Of a stretch of DNA of 64,000 bases, positions 43,564 to 51,792 are shown in pieces (positions within the stretch are counted from its first letter, which is position 1; every line of letters begins with the position of its first letter). The position numbers were made by a program, and so were the translations under genes. This DNA is from Lysinibacillus_B sp050613145. Its GTDB lineage: Bacteria > Bacillota > Bacilli > Bacillales_A > Planococcaceae. The DNA lies in the NCBI RefSeq assembly GCF_050613145.1, contig NZ_CP192507.1, positions 3,410,001 through 3,474,000 of the forward strand, given 5' to 3'. The notes under the pieces are model-generated. The model was not told the DNA's origin and searched no databases. It saw only the letters and a program-made list of their open reading frames with translations.

Positions 43564-44397
43564 ATGAAAAAGACAGTTTTTGCTTTGACGCTAGCCGCTT
43601 CAATTGGTTTAGCCGCATGTAGTAACCCTGGCGATGAGGTAGTTGTATCTACAGCATCGGGTGACATTACGCAAGATGAATTTTATGCTGAAATCAAAAA
43701 ATTAGCTGGGGCTCCATTACTTGAACAAGTGGTCGTTAATAAAATTTTAAATGACAAATACAAAGTGACAGATGAAGATATTCAAGCTGAATACGATGCA
43801 ATTAAAGAACAGTACGGTGACCAATTCCAAATGGCTTTAGCATCGAGCGGTTTAACAGAAGAAACGTTCAAGCAAAATATACGTTTCCAATTATTACAAG
43901 AAAAAGCGATAGAGGAAGTAAAGGTAACGGACGAAGACATTCAAGCTTACTATGATCAAGCAAAATACGAATTAAACGCTCGTCATATTTTAGTCGAAAC
44001 TGAAAAAGAGGCAAAGGCGATTGTCGAAGAATTAAAAAATGGTGCGGACTTCGCTGAAGTGGCAAAAGAAAAATCAACGGATGGTTCTGCTGCAGAAGGT
44101 GGCAATTTAGGTTGGTTTACAGTTGGAAAAATGGTACCTGAATTTAACGACGCCGCTTATGCACTGGAGTTAAATACCGTATCTGAACCAGTAAAATCAC
44201 AATTCGGTTACCATATTATCGAAGTAACGGACAAGCGTGAAGTAGAAGGCTACGGTACGTTAGAAGAGAAAAAGGCAGAAATTACTCCAATTGTAGAAGA
44301 GAAGAAAAAGAATTGGGAAACAATTGAAGCTCAGTTAATCGAAGAAGCGAAAATAGAAGTAAAAGATGCTGACTTAAAAGACGCATTCCAATCTTAA
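43564..44397 (+). CDS. prsA: Foldase lipoprotein PrsA
   Basis: A 277-residue lipoprotein with signal and lipobox (LAAC, Cys about 20), an N-terminal chaperone region, and a central parvulin-type PpiC domain from about residue 135 (NARHILVETEKEAKAIVEEL, STDGSAAEGGNLGWF, SQFGYHIIEV). It assists folding of secreted proteins outside the membrane. ScoC, which in B. subtilis represses secreted proteases, is encoded nearby. GGAG precedes the start and a strong terminator follows. Confidence 0.95.
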   Translation: MKKTVFALTLAASIGLAACSNPGDEVVVSTASGDITQDEFYAEIKKLAGAPLLEQVVVNKILNDKYKVTDEDIQAEYDAIKEQYGDQFQMALASSGLTEETFKQNIRFQLLQEKAIEEVKVTDEDIQAYYDQAKYELNARHILVETEKEAKAIVEELKNGADFAEVAKEKSTDGSAAEGGNLGWFTVGKMVPEFNDAAYALELNTVSEPVKSQFGYHIIEVTDKREVEGYGTLEEKKAEITPIVEEKKKNWETIEAQLIEEAKIEVKDADLKDAFQS

Positions 44398-44419
44398 AAG
44401 TAATAATATAAACAAAATG

Positions 44420-44457
44420 AGGGGTGTCCAGAAAGTAAAAACTTTCTGGACACCCCT
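44420..44457 (+). terminator. Terminator after prsA
   Basis: A 17-base perfect stem, AGGGGTGTCCAGAAAGT with its complement, has a 4-base loop and is followed by TTACTTCTT. Confidence 0.92.
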
Positions 44458-44572
44458 TTACTTCTTAATAATTATCCATTAAGAAATATCGCTCCTGCGG
44501 TGGTCACATCAAAATGCCACCATCCTCGTCGAAAGGTGCCGTATCAAAATGTCTTTTCAGACGGCCCCTTTC

Positions 44573-44911
44573 TTAGATTTTCTTTACAAACTCAGACTTT
44601 AACTTCATCGCACCGAAGCCATCGATTTTGCAGTCAATATTGTGGTCGCCTTCTACTAAACGGATACCTTTTACTTTCGTACCTTGTTTTAGATTCTGCG
44701 AGCTACCTTTCACCTTTAAATCTTTGATCACTGTAACGGTGTCGCCATCTTGAAGTAAGTTGCCGTTTGCATCACGTACAACTAAGCCCTCTTCTACAAC
44801 GTCTTCTGCTGTCATAGGCCATTCATGAGCACATTCAGGGCATACGTAATTCACGCCATCCTCGTATGTGTATTCTGAATTACATTTTGGACAGTTTGGT
44901 AAATTAGCCAT
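44573..44911 (-). CDS. yjdM: YjdM/PhnA family zinc-ribbon protein
   Basis: A 112-residue protein with an N-terminal zinc ribbon (CPKCNSEYTYEDG and CPECAHEW) and a C-terminal SH3-like domain (DGDTVTVIKDLKVKGSS, GTKVKGIRLVEGDHNIDCKIDGFG). It is historically named PhnA, although it is not the phosphonoacetate hydrolase; its function is unsettled. GGAGGAA precedes the start. It is isolated, with a family 1 element upstream. Confidence 0.93.
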   Translation of the reverse strand: MANLPNCPKCNSEYTYEDGVNYVCPECAHEWPMTAEDVVEEGLVVRDANGNLLQDGDTVTVIKDLKVKGSSQNLKQGTKVKGIRLVEGDHNIDCKIDGFGAMKLKSEFVKKI

Positions 44912-45013
44912 ACTTTTTGAGTTCCTCCTTGTCGCTTGTCCCCTCTATACTGACATAACTTCATCATTATCACAAGGTAGAAAAAATAGTCCCCCCATTT
45001 AATATATATAACT

Positions 45014-45572
45014 TATAATGAACAAATCCCTAAACATATATTACCAGTTAAGTAACCGTTGATTTCCGCTCCATTCGGCTCGCTTTCCACGGGCATGGCT
45101 TCAGCCTCCTCGTCGCTCGTACCTCGCTCCTGCGGGGTCTTCAGCTCATGCTATTCCCGTAGGAGTCTCGCCGATTCCGCTTCAATCAACTGGCAAGTCA
45201 TTTTTGATCACGTTTTTCTAAAAAAATGCTTCTATAAAGGAAATATTTTTTAAATCAATACACTTGGTTGAGTACAATAATCAGTTGTTAAAAATAAAGA
45301 GAGATTCTCATCCATTTCGGTAGAGGTTGGGCAATTATACATGCAAGCGGAAAGAAAATGATTTCTTTTAAAGAAGAGAAATATTTTCTAGCACATCGAG
45401 AAGTATTCACTTTTGCCGTAGCGTGCCATAGCCACAGGAGCCGTAACAGGAGATCCAAACAGGCCACGCCTGTTTTAGCTCCTGTGTAGGCTGTGGCAAA
45501 GCGCGGAGGCTATGATACATGTCTTTTACTATTCAACTGGTATTTTTAGGATGTATTTTTACTCATTAAGAG
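45014..45572 (+). repeat. Composite non-coding mobile-like element, family 1, copy E
   Basis: This 559-bp copy is collinear with 39198-39893 but lacks that copy's three insertions, so it is probably closer to the basic form. Both GC-rich modules are present, joined by the AT-rich centre (AATGATTTC..TTTAAAGAAGAGAAAT). The end ACTCATTAAGAG is shared with the other copies. Flanks ATATAACT and TATAAAAC are only partly alike, so a target duplication is not clear here. It ends 17 bases before the tetR stop codon. Non-coding. Confidence 0.82.
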
Positions 45573-45589
45573 TATAAAACAAATTTCCA

Positions 45590-46174
45590 TTAAACCCCTT
45601 TATAAATACCTGTTTTGACAAGTTTTTTTAATGCCGGTAAAAATACTTCATCTGGGACATTCATATGGTTTGGTAAATCAATACTTTGAAAAATAAACGC
45701 AATGATAAGTGAATTCGGGATTGTGTTGTCTACTATACCTGCTTCTTTGCCTTTGTTAATCATCGCTTGCAGTGGCACATACATCTCTTGATGGAGCCTG
45801 CTTAAATGCTCCATCTTGTCCACAATTTCCTGTTTTCCTTTTGGTTCAATGACATGTGCCATTGAAAAGATATGGTGTAAATCCTTTGAGGCTAAAATAA
45901 TATCGAGTACTTCATCAAGTTGATGCTCAAAAGCTTGCTCGTTATCGACAGCAGCAAATTGTACAATCATTTGTTGGATATGCTCTAGCATAAAATCTAC
46001 GACTAGCTCTTCTTTATTTGTATAATATTTATAAATGGCTGCCCGTGAAACGTTTAACGCTTCTGCTAACAAACTAATATTATACCCTTCATAACCAACC
46101 GTTAATAATAGTCGCTCTGTTTCTCGGAAGATTTCTGTTGTTGAAAATTTTCTTTCTCTAGCCAAAGCATTCAC
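45590..46174 (-). CDS. TetR family transcriptional regulator
   Basis: A 194-residue regulator with an N-terminal helix-turn-helix (ILAEALNVSRAAIYKYYTNKEELV-type sequence near residues 25-50) and an all-helical ligand domain with a TetR_C-like C-terminus. The ligand is unknown. It lies 63 bases after the formate/nitrite channel gene on the same strand and may regulate it, which is inference from adjacency. Confidence 0.88.
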   Translation of the reverse strand: MNALARERKFSTTEIFRETERLLLTVGYEGYNISLLAEALNVSRAAIYKYYTNKEELVVDFMLEHIQQMIVQFAAVDNEQAFEHQLDEVLDIILASKDLHHIFSMAHVIEPKGKQEIVDKMEHLSRLHQEMYVPLQAMINKGKEAGIVDNTIPNSLIIAFIFQSIDLPNHMNVPDEVFLPALKKLVKTGIYKGV

Positions 46175-46237
46175 CTCAATAAGCGTTCTCTAAATGCCTT
46201 GATTATAACATTATTCATTACAATTGATACATGACCG

Positions 46238-47002
46238 TCACTTTCGCACTTGACTGTACCAAAATGAAAAGCCGATGAAAATAGCTCCACCAACCGCATT
46301 TCCAATAGACACTGGAATTAAATTATGTATAAGCCCACTAAGTGATACAAGCTCTCCATGCGGAATCATCAAAGCAAGAGAAAACAATGTCATATTGGCT
46401 ACACTATGCTCAAAGCCCGCTGTAATAAACGGATAAATACAACAAAAAACCAACAAAATTTTCGCTGCTTCATTTTTCACTTTATAACAGCTCCAAACCG
46501 CCATACAAACAAGAATATTACATAAAATGCCTCGAAACAGAAGTTCAGTAAAAGGAATATTCATTTTGACCCCTGCAATTTTTTCGATATAGGCACCTGT
46601 TTCGCCACTTGCTAAACCGGCCATAAAAAAGAACCATGCGACAACAAACGAACCAATAAAGTTCCCTATCCAGCTAACCAACCATACTTTTCCTAAATCG
46701 CCCCAGGTCGTTTGTTTTTCAAGCGCCCCCACTGTCATGACTAAGTTATTACCTGTATACAAATCGGCACCACCAAGCATAACCATACTTAGTGCTACAC
46801 CAAATGAAACCCCCTGTATGATTTTCATGCTTGGTGCCCCTACTGGATCAAGCAAGCCCCCAATCGTAACTAACAAAATCATGCCGAAACCAACAAATAT
46901 CCCACCAAGCATTGTCAAAAATAAATACCCTAGTTTGTTATGCTCCCACGTCGTCTTTTTCATCTTTGCTGCGGCACTAAGCGCTTCAAATGTTTCTTTC
47001 AT
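46238..47002 (-). CDS. Formate/nitrite transporter family channel
   Basis: A 254-residue FNT-family channel with six membrane helices and family motifs: GGIFVGFGMILLV, GADLYTGNNLVM, GNFIGSFVVAWFF, GILCNILVCMAVW and EHSVANMTLFSLALM. FNT pentamers pass formate, nitrite or related small anions; which one cannot be read here. It lacks a nearby formate lyase or nitrite reductase and is followed by a TetR regulator. Confidence 0.92.
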   Translation of the reverse strand: MKETFEALSAAAKMKKTTWEHNKLGYLFLTMLGGIFVGFGMILLVTIGGLLDPVGAPSMKIIQGVSFGVALSMVMLGGADLYTGNNLVMTVGALEKQTTWGDLGKVWLVSWIGNFIGSFVVAWFFFMAGLASGETGAYIEKIAGVKMNIPFTELLFRGILCNILVCMAVWSCYKVKNEAAKILLVFCCIYPFITAGFEHSVANMTLFSLALMIPHGELVSLSGLIHNLIPVSIGNAVGGAIFIGFSFWYSQVRK

Positions 47003-47115
47003 CTTCTCACTTCCCGCACTATTTTTTATAATGATTGCTCTACTGATTCGTTAATTATAACAATTACGTGAACAAACGCACTTATTTTTGTGGAAAAATT
47101 GTAATTCCCCACCTA

Positions 47116-47160
47116 AAACACGAACATTAATAACCAAGTAAGCGCTATTAGTACGGTTTT
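47116..47160 (+). promoter_or_regulatory. Paired inverted PurR-type boxes upstream of serC
   Basis: Box 1 AAACACGAACATT (47116-47128) and box 2, AAAACCGTACTAA on the minus strand (47148-47160), face each other with centres 30 bases apart. They fit the PurR box (AWWWCCGAACWWT) with a few mismatches, in inverted pairs as PurR requires. An identical 16-base box 1 (AAACACGAACATTAAT) precedes serA. PurR regulation is inference. Confidence 0.55.
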
Positions 47161-47200
47161 TTCTTCATTTTTCACTTTTCACACAAAATTATTATGAATT

Positions 47201-47229
47201 TTGCCATTTATTTTTGAAAACAGTATATT
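47201..47229 (+). promoter_or_regulatory. Candidate SigA promoter of serC
   Basis: TTGCCA (47201-47206) and TATATT (47224-47229) are 17 bases apart; an overlapping TATAAT starts at 47229. This places the start of transcription about 25 bases before the serC start codon. Confidence 0.5.
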
Positions 47230-47264
47230 ATAATGGAGAAATAAACTTTTAAGGAGTGTTCCAC

Positions 47265-48362
47265 ATGAATACAACTACTAACCGTGCTTACAATTTCAAC
47301 GCTGGTCCATCTGCTTTACCACTAGAAGTATTGGAAGTTGCACAAAAAGAATTACTAGATTTCCAAAACACAGGTATGTCATTAATGGAAATGAGCCACC
47401 GCAGTGCGACATTCGAAGAAGTACATAACGGTGCGATCGAGCGTCTACGCAAAATTTATAGCATTCCGGAAAACTATGAAGTGCTATTCTTACAAGGTGG
47501 TGCTAGCCTTCAATTCACAATGATTCCGATGAACTTCTTACAGCAAGATCAAACGGCTAGCTATGTATTAACAGGTTCTTGGTCTGAAAAAGCAGTAAAA
47601 GAAGCTAAATTATTTGGTAAATCAGTAGAAGCTGCTTCTACAAAAGAAAACAAATACAAAAACATCCCTACTGTAGAAGATATCAACTTTAACGCTGACG
47701 ATGCTTATGTACACATCACATCAAACAACACAATTTACGGTACACAGTGGAAAGTATTCCCTGAAACTGGCAATGTACCTTTAGTAGCGGATATGTCTTC
47801 TGATATCCTTTCTAAACCAGTAGATGTTTCTAAATTCGGTATCATCTATGCGGGTGCTCAGAAAAACTTAGGTCCATCTGGCGTAACAGTTGTGATTATC
47901 CGTAAAGACTTATTAGAAAAAGCAAATACGAACATTCCGACAATGTTAAAATATACAACACATGCGGATAACAACTCTTTATACAACACACCACCAACAT
48001 TCGGTATTTATATGTTAGGTGAAGTATTAAAATGGGTTGAAAATCAAGGCGGCTTAGAAAAGATCGCGCAAAACAACGAAGAAAAAGCGGCATTAATTTA
48101 TGACGTAATCGACAACTCAAACGGTTTCTACTACGGTCATGCAGAAGAAGGCTCTCGTTCATTAATGAACATTACATTCCGTGTAGCTGACGAAGAATTA
48201 GAGAAAAAATTCTTAGCTGAAGCAAAAGCGGCTGGCTTTGTTGGCTTAAATGGTCACCGTTCTGTAGGTGGTTGCCGTGCATCTACTTACAACGCTGTAC
48301 CACGCGAAGCTTGCCAAGCGCTTGCTGACTTCATGGTAAAATTCCAACAAGATAATCAATAA
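47265..48362 (+). CDS. serC: Phosphoserine aminotransferase
   Basis: A 365-residue PLP enzyme converting 3-phosphohydroxypyruvate and glutamate to phosphoserine. The ATG at 47265 follows AAGGAG by eight bases; an upstream GTG (47256) lies inside the ribosome site. Motifs: NFNAGPSALPLEVLE at the start, LQGGASLQF for phosphate binding, the PLP lysine in YAGAQKNLGPSG (about residue 198), and SVGGCRASTYNA at the end. Upstream PurR-type boxes are shared with serA, suggesting common control of serine supply. Confidence 0.97.
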   Translation: MNTTTNRAYNFNAGPSALPLEVLEVAQKELLDFQNTGMSLMEMSHRSATFEEVHNGAIERLRKIYSIPENYEVLFLQGGASLQFTMIPMNFLQQDQTASYVLTGSWSEKAVKEAKLFGKSVEAASTKENKYKNIPTVEDINFNADDAYVHITSNNTIYGTQWKVFPETGNVPLVADMSSDILSKPVDVSKFGIIYAGAQKNLGPSGVTVVIIRKDLLEKANTNIPTMLKYTTHADNNSLYNTPPTFGIYMLGEVLKWVENQGGLEKIAQNNEEKAALIYDVIDNSNGFYYGHAEEGSRSLMNITFRVADEELEKKFLAEAKAAGFVGLNGHRSVGGCRASTYNAVPREACQALADFMVKFQQDNQ

Positions 48363-48370
48363 TGTACTTT

Positions 48371-48406
48371 AAACCTCAAAGGCAATACTTTGAGGTTTAT
48401 TTTTTA
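48371..48406 (+). terminator. Terminator after serC
   Basis: AAACCTCAAAG pairs perfectly with CTTTGAGGTTT and is followed by ATTTTTTATG. Confidence 0.92.
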
Positions 48407-48439
48407 TGATACTGCACGATGTATGTTCTTTTCTTATGC

Positions 48440-48477
48440 AAAAAAAATGGCTGAGGGGTCTATCATCCCCCTCAGCG
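48440..48477 (-). terminator. Terminator after yhaM
   Basis: On the minus strand CGCTGAGGGG pairs with CCCCTCAGC, followed by a run of eight T, four bases past the yhaM stop. Confidence 0.92.
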
Positions 48478-48480
48478 ATT

Positions 48481-49416
48481 TTAAATAGTTGGCTTATAAA
48501 ATGAGCGGTTATCCAGCGGGAATAGTCGCTCTGTAAATTCGCCTGGCTTCGTCTTTTCAAGTGCTCGTGTCAGCATATTCATTTTTGCATCAATATTATC
48601 GATATAATGAATGATTTCCGCCTCTTGAATCATTGGCTTTTTCGGACTACCCCATTCCTCTTTTCCATGATGCGATAATACGATATGTTGCAATAGCATG
48701 ACTTCTTCGCCTTCAATATTTAATTCCTTTGCCGTTTGACCAATTTCATCGACCATGATGGTAATGTGTCCAAGTAAGTTCCCTTCCACTGTATACGCTG
48801 TGCCAACCGGTCCCGTTAATTCAATGACTTTACCGATATCATGTAAAATGATCCCCGCATACATTAAATCGCGGTTTAACGTTGGGTATAAATCACAAAT
48901 CGCTTGGCTTAAACGAAGCATTGATACAACGTGATCTAATAAACCTGATGCATAATCATGATGGTTTTTAGATGCCGCCGGGAAAATTAATAAACTCTCT
49001 TGATGCTTTTTAATGATATGTCGTGTGATACGTGAAATATTGGGGTTTTTAATTTCAAAGAAAAATTGCGTTAAATCTTCAAACATCTGCTCTTTTGGAA
49101 TTGCAGCTGTTGGCAATAAATCGCTAATTTCTACCCCTTCATCTGGACGGGCTACACGAATTTGTTTAATACGTAGTTGATTTTTCCCACGGTAATCATG
49201 GATTTCCCCACCTACTCGTACAATAGCTTGTGCACAGTACATTTGCTCATGCTCTTCATTTGTATCCCAAAGTTTTGCTTCAATGTCGCCACTACGATCT
49301 TGTAAAATAAGTGACATAAACGGTTTCCCTACCGTTGTCACACCTTTTTTCGCTTCTTTAATTAATAAATATTGATCTACTTGCTCCCCTACTTGGAGTT
49401 TCGTAATCCCATTCAC
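48481..49416 (-). CDS. yhaM: 3'-5' exoribonuclease YhaM
   Basis: A roughly 311-residue enzyme with an N-terminal OB-fold (VGEQVDQYLLIKEAKKG, DIEAKLWD) and a C-terminal HD phosphohydrolase domain (DLMYAGIILHDIGKVIEL, HIVLSHHGKEEWGSPKKP). It trims single-stranded RNA from the 3' end with Mn2+ or Co2+. The GTG at 49416 lies nine bases from AAAGGAG and is preferred over the TTG at 49422. It is convergent with serC. Confidence 0.93.
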   Translation of the reverse strand: MNGITKLQVGEQVDQYLLIKEAKKGVTTVGKPFMSLILQDRSGDIEAKLWDTNEEHEQMYCAQAIVRVGGEIHDYRGKNQLRIKQIRVARPDEGVEISDLLPTAAIPKEQMFEDLTQFFFEIKNPNISRITRHIIKKHQESLLIFPAASKNHHDYASGLLDHVVSMLRLSQAICDLYPTLNRDLMYAGIILHDIGKVIELTGPVGTAYTVEGNLLGHITIMVDEIGQTAKELNIEGEEVMLLQHIVLSHHGKEEWGSPKKPMIQEAEIIHYIDNIDAKMNMLTRALEKTKPGEFTERLFPLDNRSFYKPTI

Positions 49417-49581
49417 GAACAATCGCTCCTTTACTAACTGTCCTTATCCTACCCTATCACTTTTTATTGTATCACGCTTAGATCAGCATTTTCGATTGAA
49501 AAGGGTTTATTTGTACAAATTTGAAATTTGCTCTGGTGAATTACAAGTAAAAAGGATTTAATAGGATAAAGTGAAACTTCC

Positions 49582-49700
49582 TGTTGCCCTTAACCAATCG
49601 GGCTTTTACGGGCAGTTGATTTCCCACCTATACTTCTTGATTTTCCTTAAGCCTTGAGGTGGGAGTCTTAATGCCCGTTAATGCGGGATAAAGCATATTC
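49582..49700. mobile_element. Structured orphan element resembling an IS200/IS605-family end
   Basis: About 115 bases with nested inverted repeats: GCCC/GGGC (49584-49602), ACGGGCA (near 49608) with TGCCCGT (49672-49678), CCCACCT (49623-49629) with AGGTGGG (49657-49663), and a final CCCGTTAATGCGGG. I recall very similar sequences at the ends of TnpB-type IS200/IS605 elements in Bacillus, but no transposase or TnpB frame is here. A diverged echo of its right end lies at 50012-50040. Identification is from memory and structure. Confidence 0.45.
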
Positions 49701-49813
49701 ATCATAGACATGTAATATTTTAGAAAATCTTAAAAGCTATGTAATCCGTTTCGTGAATTATCAAACTATTTCATGTATAATAGAGTTATCTTTCATAATA
49801 AAGGGTGGTTAAA

Positions 49814-49999
49814 ATGGAGAATTATCGCTTCACTGCATTCGAAAAAACTGGGGAAACATTGTTCGACGAAGTATGGAATTTTGATAGTGATGAAACGGCT
49901 AAAATCGAAGGACAAAAGAAAATCGAAGAAAAAGGTGTCGCTGAAAAAACACATCGTTTAGTAAACACAACTGGAAAATTAATTTTGTTCCATGTGTAA
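49814..49999 (+). CDS. yhzD: YhzD-like small protein
   Basis: A 61-residue protein, MENYRFTAFEKTGETLFDEV through KTHRLVNTTGKLILFHV. It starts at the ATG at 49814 with AAGGGTGG upstream; an earlier GTG lies within that site. The pattern FTAF..GE.L.DE and the C-terminal THR and LFH match the YhzD family near yhaM in B. subtilis. Function is unknown. It is flanked on both sides by related IS605-like end sequences. Confidence 0.85.
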   Translation: MENYRFTAFEKTGETLFDEVWNFDSDETAKIEGQKKIEEKGVAEKTHRLVNTTGKLILFHV

Positions 50000-50011
50000 A
50001 GCTGTAAATGC

Positions 50012-50040
50012 GACCTGTTAATGTGGGGTAAAACATACTA
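50012..50040. repeat. Diverged echo of the IS605-like right end
   Basis: CCTGTTAATGTGGGGTAAAA followed by CATACT matches CCCGTTAATGCGGGATAAAG plus CATATT (49675-49700) at about 21 of 26 positions, in the same orientation, on the other side of yhzD. It may mark an old insertion or a duplicated end. Confidence 0.45.
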
Positions 50041-50184
50041 AAGGCAAAATATTTAACACAAAATGCGATTACACGTACTAGTCCGTCCTATTTGTTTGAA
50101 AATTTTTCATGCTAAAGTTGGGTGCAAAAACTTATGAATATTTCTTAGGCGGATATCCATGAAACTCATACTTTTCTATCCGCC

Positions 50185-50221
50185 AAAAAAAGGGCATCTC
50201 CCACACACAAGAGATGCCCTT
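50185..50221 (-). terminator. Terminator after the enoyl-CoA hydratase gene
   Basis: On the minus strand AAGGGCATCTC pairs with GAGATGCCCTT, followed by seven T. Next to it lies a second hairpin, GGCGGATA/TATCCGCC (50149-50183). Confidence 0.9.
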
Positions 50222-50283
50222 AGACTGTTGACAAACGCTTTCAAGACAGTCTGCTGTTTTTACGTTTTATAAAAATAAAGTCG

Positions 50284-51066
50284 TTAATTCCCTGTAAATT
50301 CCGGTGTACGTTTTTCGACGAATGCCTGAATACCTTCAAGATGATCTTTTGTTTGGCGCATCGCCGTTTGCCCCTTTGTTTCTCCTGCTAAAATCGCTTC
50401 AAGCTCTGGCAATTTAGTATCATGTAAAATCTTCTTCGTTTCGATCATCGCAGCAATTGGTGATGCAAGTAATTTACCTACAATTTGATCGACCGTCGCT
50501 GCCGCCGTTCCTGTTGGTACATTGTAATCAATTAACCCAAGTGCTAATGCTTCTTGGCCGTTTAACACTTTGCCTTCCCAAATCATTTGCTTCGCCTTCG
50601 GTGTACCGACGCGCTCTTTCATAAAGAAGTGCCCGCCTCCATCTGGTATTAATCCAATACCGATAAAGTTCATGGCTAACTTACTCGATTCCTCAGCAAC
50701 AACAATGTCACTACCTAAAGCTACGCTAAAACCAAGCCCCGCTGAAGCACCATGGATTTGTGCAATGGTAATCATCGGCAATGTGTAGTATGCACGGACT
50801 AGTCGCGAAACATCCCCCATAATTCCACCAAAATCTGAGAAATCTGTAGAGGAGACCATCATTTTCACATCGCCACCTGCTGAAAATACTTTACCTTCGC
50901 CTTTAATGACAAGTACTTGTACGCCCTTTTCATTATGTAGCGCTTCAAAGCAATCCGCTAACTCACCCATCATTCTCGAATCCATCGCATTCATCGCATT
51001 CGGACGATTTAATGTTAGTACTGCTTTACGCTCTAAAATTTCTAATTTAATTGTTTCATAATCCAT
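50284..51066 (-). CDS. yhaR: Enoyl-CoA hydratase/isomerase family protein, YhaR-like
   Basis: A 260-residue crotonase-fold protein. The ATG at 51066 follows AGGGGT; a longer frame reaches 51099. Oxyanion-hole motifs GKVFSAGGDVKMM and HGASAGLGFSVAL are present. The catalytic glutamate positions of true hydratases are not clearly conserved (SSKLAMNFIGIGLIPDGGG has aspartate further on), so the reaction is unsettled. It lies near yhaM as in B. subtilis and is followed by a strong terminator. Confidence 0.88.
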   Translation of the reverse strand: MDYETIKLEILERKAVLTLNRPNAMNAMDSRMMGELADCFEALHNEKGVQVLVIKGEGKVFSAGGDVKMMVSSTDFSDFGGIMGDVSRLVRAYYTLPMITIAQIHGASAGLGFSVALGSDIVVAEESSKLAMNFIGIGLIPDGGGHFFMKERVGTPKAKQMIWEGKVLNGQEALALGLIDYNVPTGTAAATVDQIVGKLLASPIAAMIETKKILHDTKLPELEAILAGETKGQTAMRQTKDHLEGIQAFVEKRTPEFTGN

Positions 51067-51225
51067 CTTTAACACCCCTTTTAAAAAATGAACTTCCATT
51101 CATTAAATTCGACATTTGCTCGAAAAAACCTTTATTTACTTAAATATTTTCCAACCTGTAATCCTTTAATTTTTTTTTTGCAAACCACCTAATGTTTTAC
51201 ACATTAAAATAGTAAGACAGGCTTC

Positions 51226-51428
51226 CATTAACTATCTTTAGTACCAAGATGTCGCTGTTCTGGTGAATCAATTAAAAACACACCACCGAATGACTAAAAT
51301 ACTTGCCCACCTATTGAACTTATCGTTTCTTGATCAACAAGTAACATTTTCTTCTTCGCGTCAATGAGCTCACAAGTTGTAGTAAGTCCTACTAATCTCG
51401 CTCCAATCACAATAACGTCGTATTGCAT
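51226..51428 (-). pseudogene. Truncated FAD-binding dehydrogenase (KsdD/fumarate-reductase type)
   Basis: From an ATG at 51428 with AGGGGG upstream, the frame reads MQYDVIVIGARLVGLTTTCE, then MLLVDQETISSIGGQVF and a TAG stop (51294-51296) where the family has tryptophan. The frame continues SFGGVFLIDSPEQRHLG up to another stop near 51229 and similarity ends. The FAD loop GxGxxG is degraded to GARLVG. Normal members are about 550 residues, so this is a decayed 5' fragment of about 67 codons. Confidence 0.8.
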
Positions 51429-51633
51429 ACAAACAGTTCCCCCTTTGTATTTCGTTCATTGTTACATTCGAGTTCTATCAATATTTCCTCCTTCTAATCT
51501 TGTCAAAACTGTGTCAAAATGAAAATGTTCGTCTTACTATTAAACTACTAACAAAGATGTATTTTTAAATTTTCTGCTAATTCAACGGTAGCAATGTTTT
51601 CACATATCGGTAACGCTTACATAAAAACACGCC

Positions 51634-51690
51634 AAACACGAACATTAATGAACTTAATAATAAATTTCATTCGTATTTTGTTCGTATTTA
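51634..51690 (+). promoter_or_regulatory. PurR-type boxes upstream of serA
   Basis: Box 1 AAACACGAACATT (51634-51646) is identical to that of serC. Facing it are two candidate partners on the minus strand: AATACGAATGAAA (centre 30 bases away, the serC spacing, but a weaker match) and AAATACGAACAAA (centre 41 bases away, stronger match). PurR control of serine synthesis is inference from motif and arrangement. Confidence 0.5.
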
Positions 51691-51733
51691 GACATTATCC
51701 AATACTTTTTCTTTATTTTTTTTCGAAAAATTG

Positions 51734-51763
51734 TTGACAAAAGTGAACGATCGGGATTATGAT
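51734..51763 (+). promoter_or_regulatory. SigA promoter of serA
   Basis: TTGACA (51734-51739) and TATGAT (51758-51763) are separated by 18 bases. It leads directly into the T-box leader. Confidence 0.75.
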
Positions 51764-51792
51764 GTTTACAAAATTAATCACGCAAAATATTA

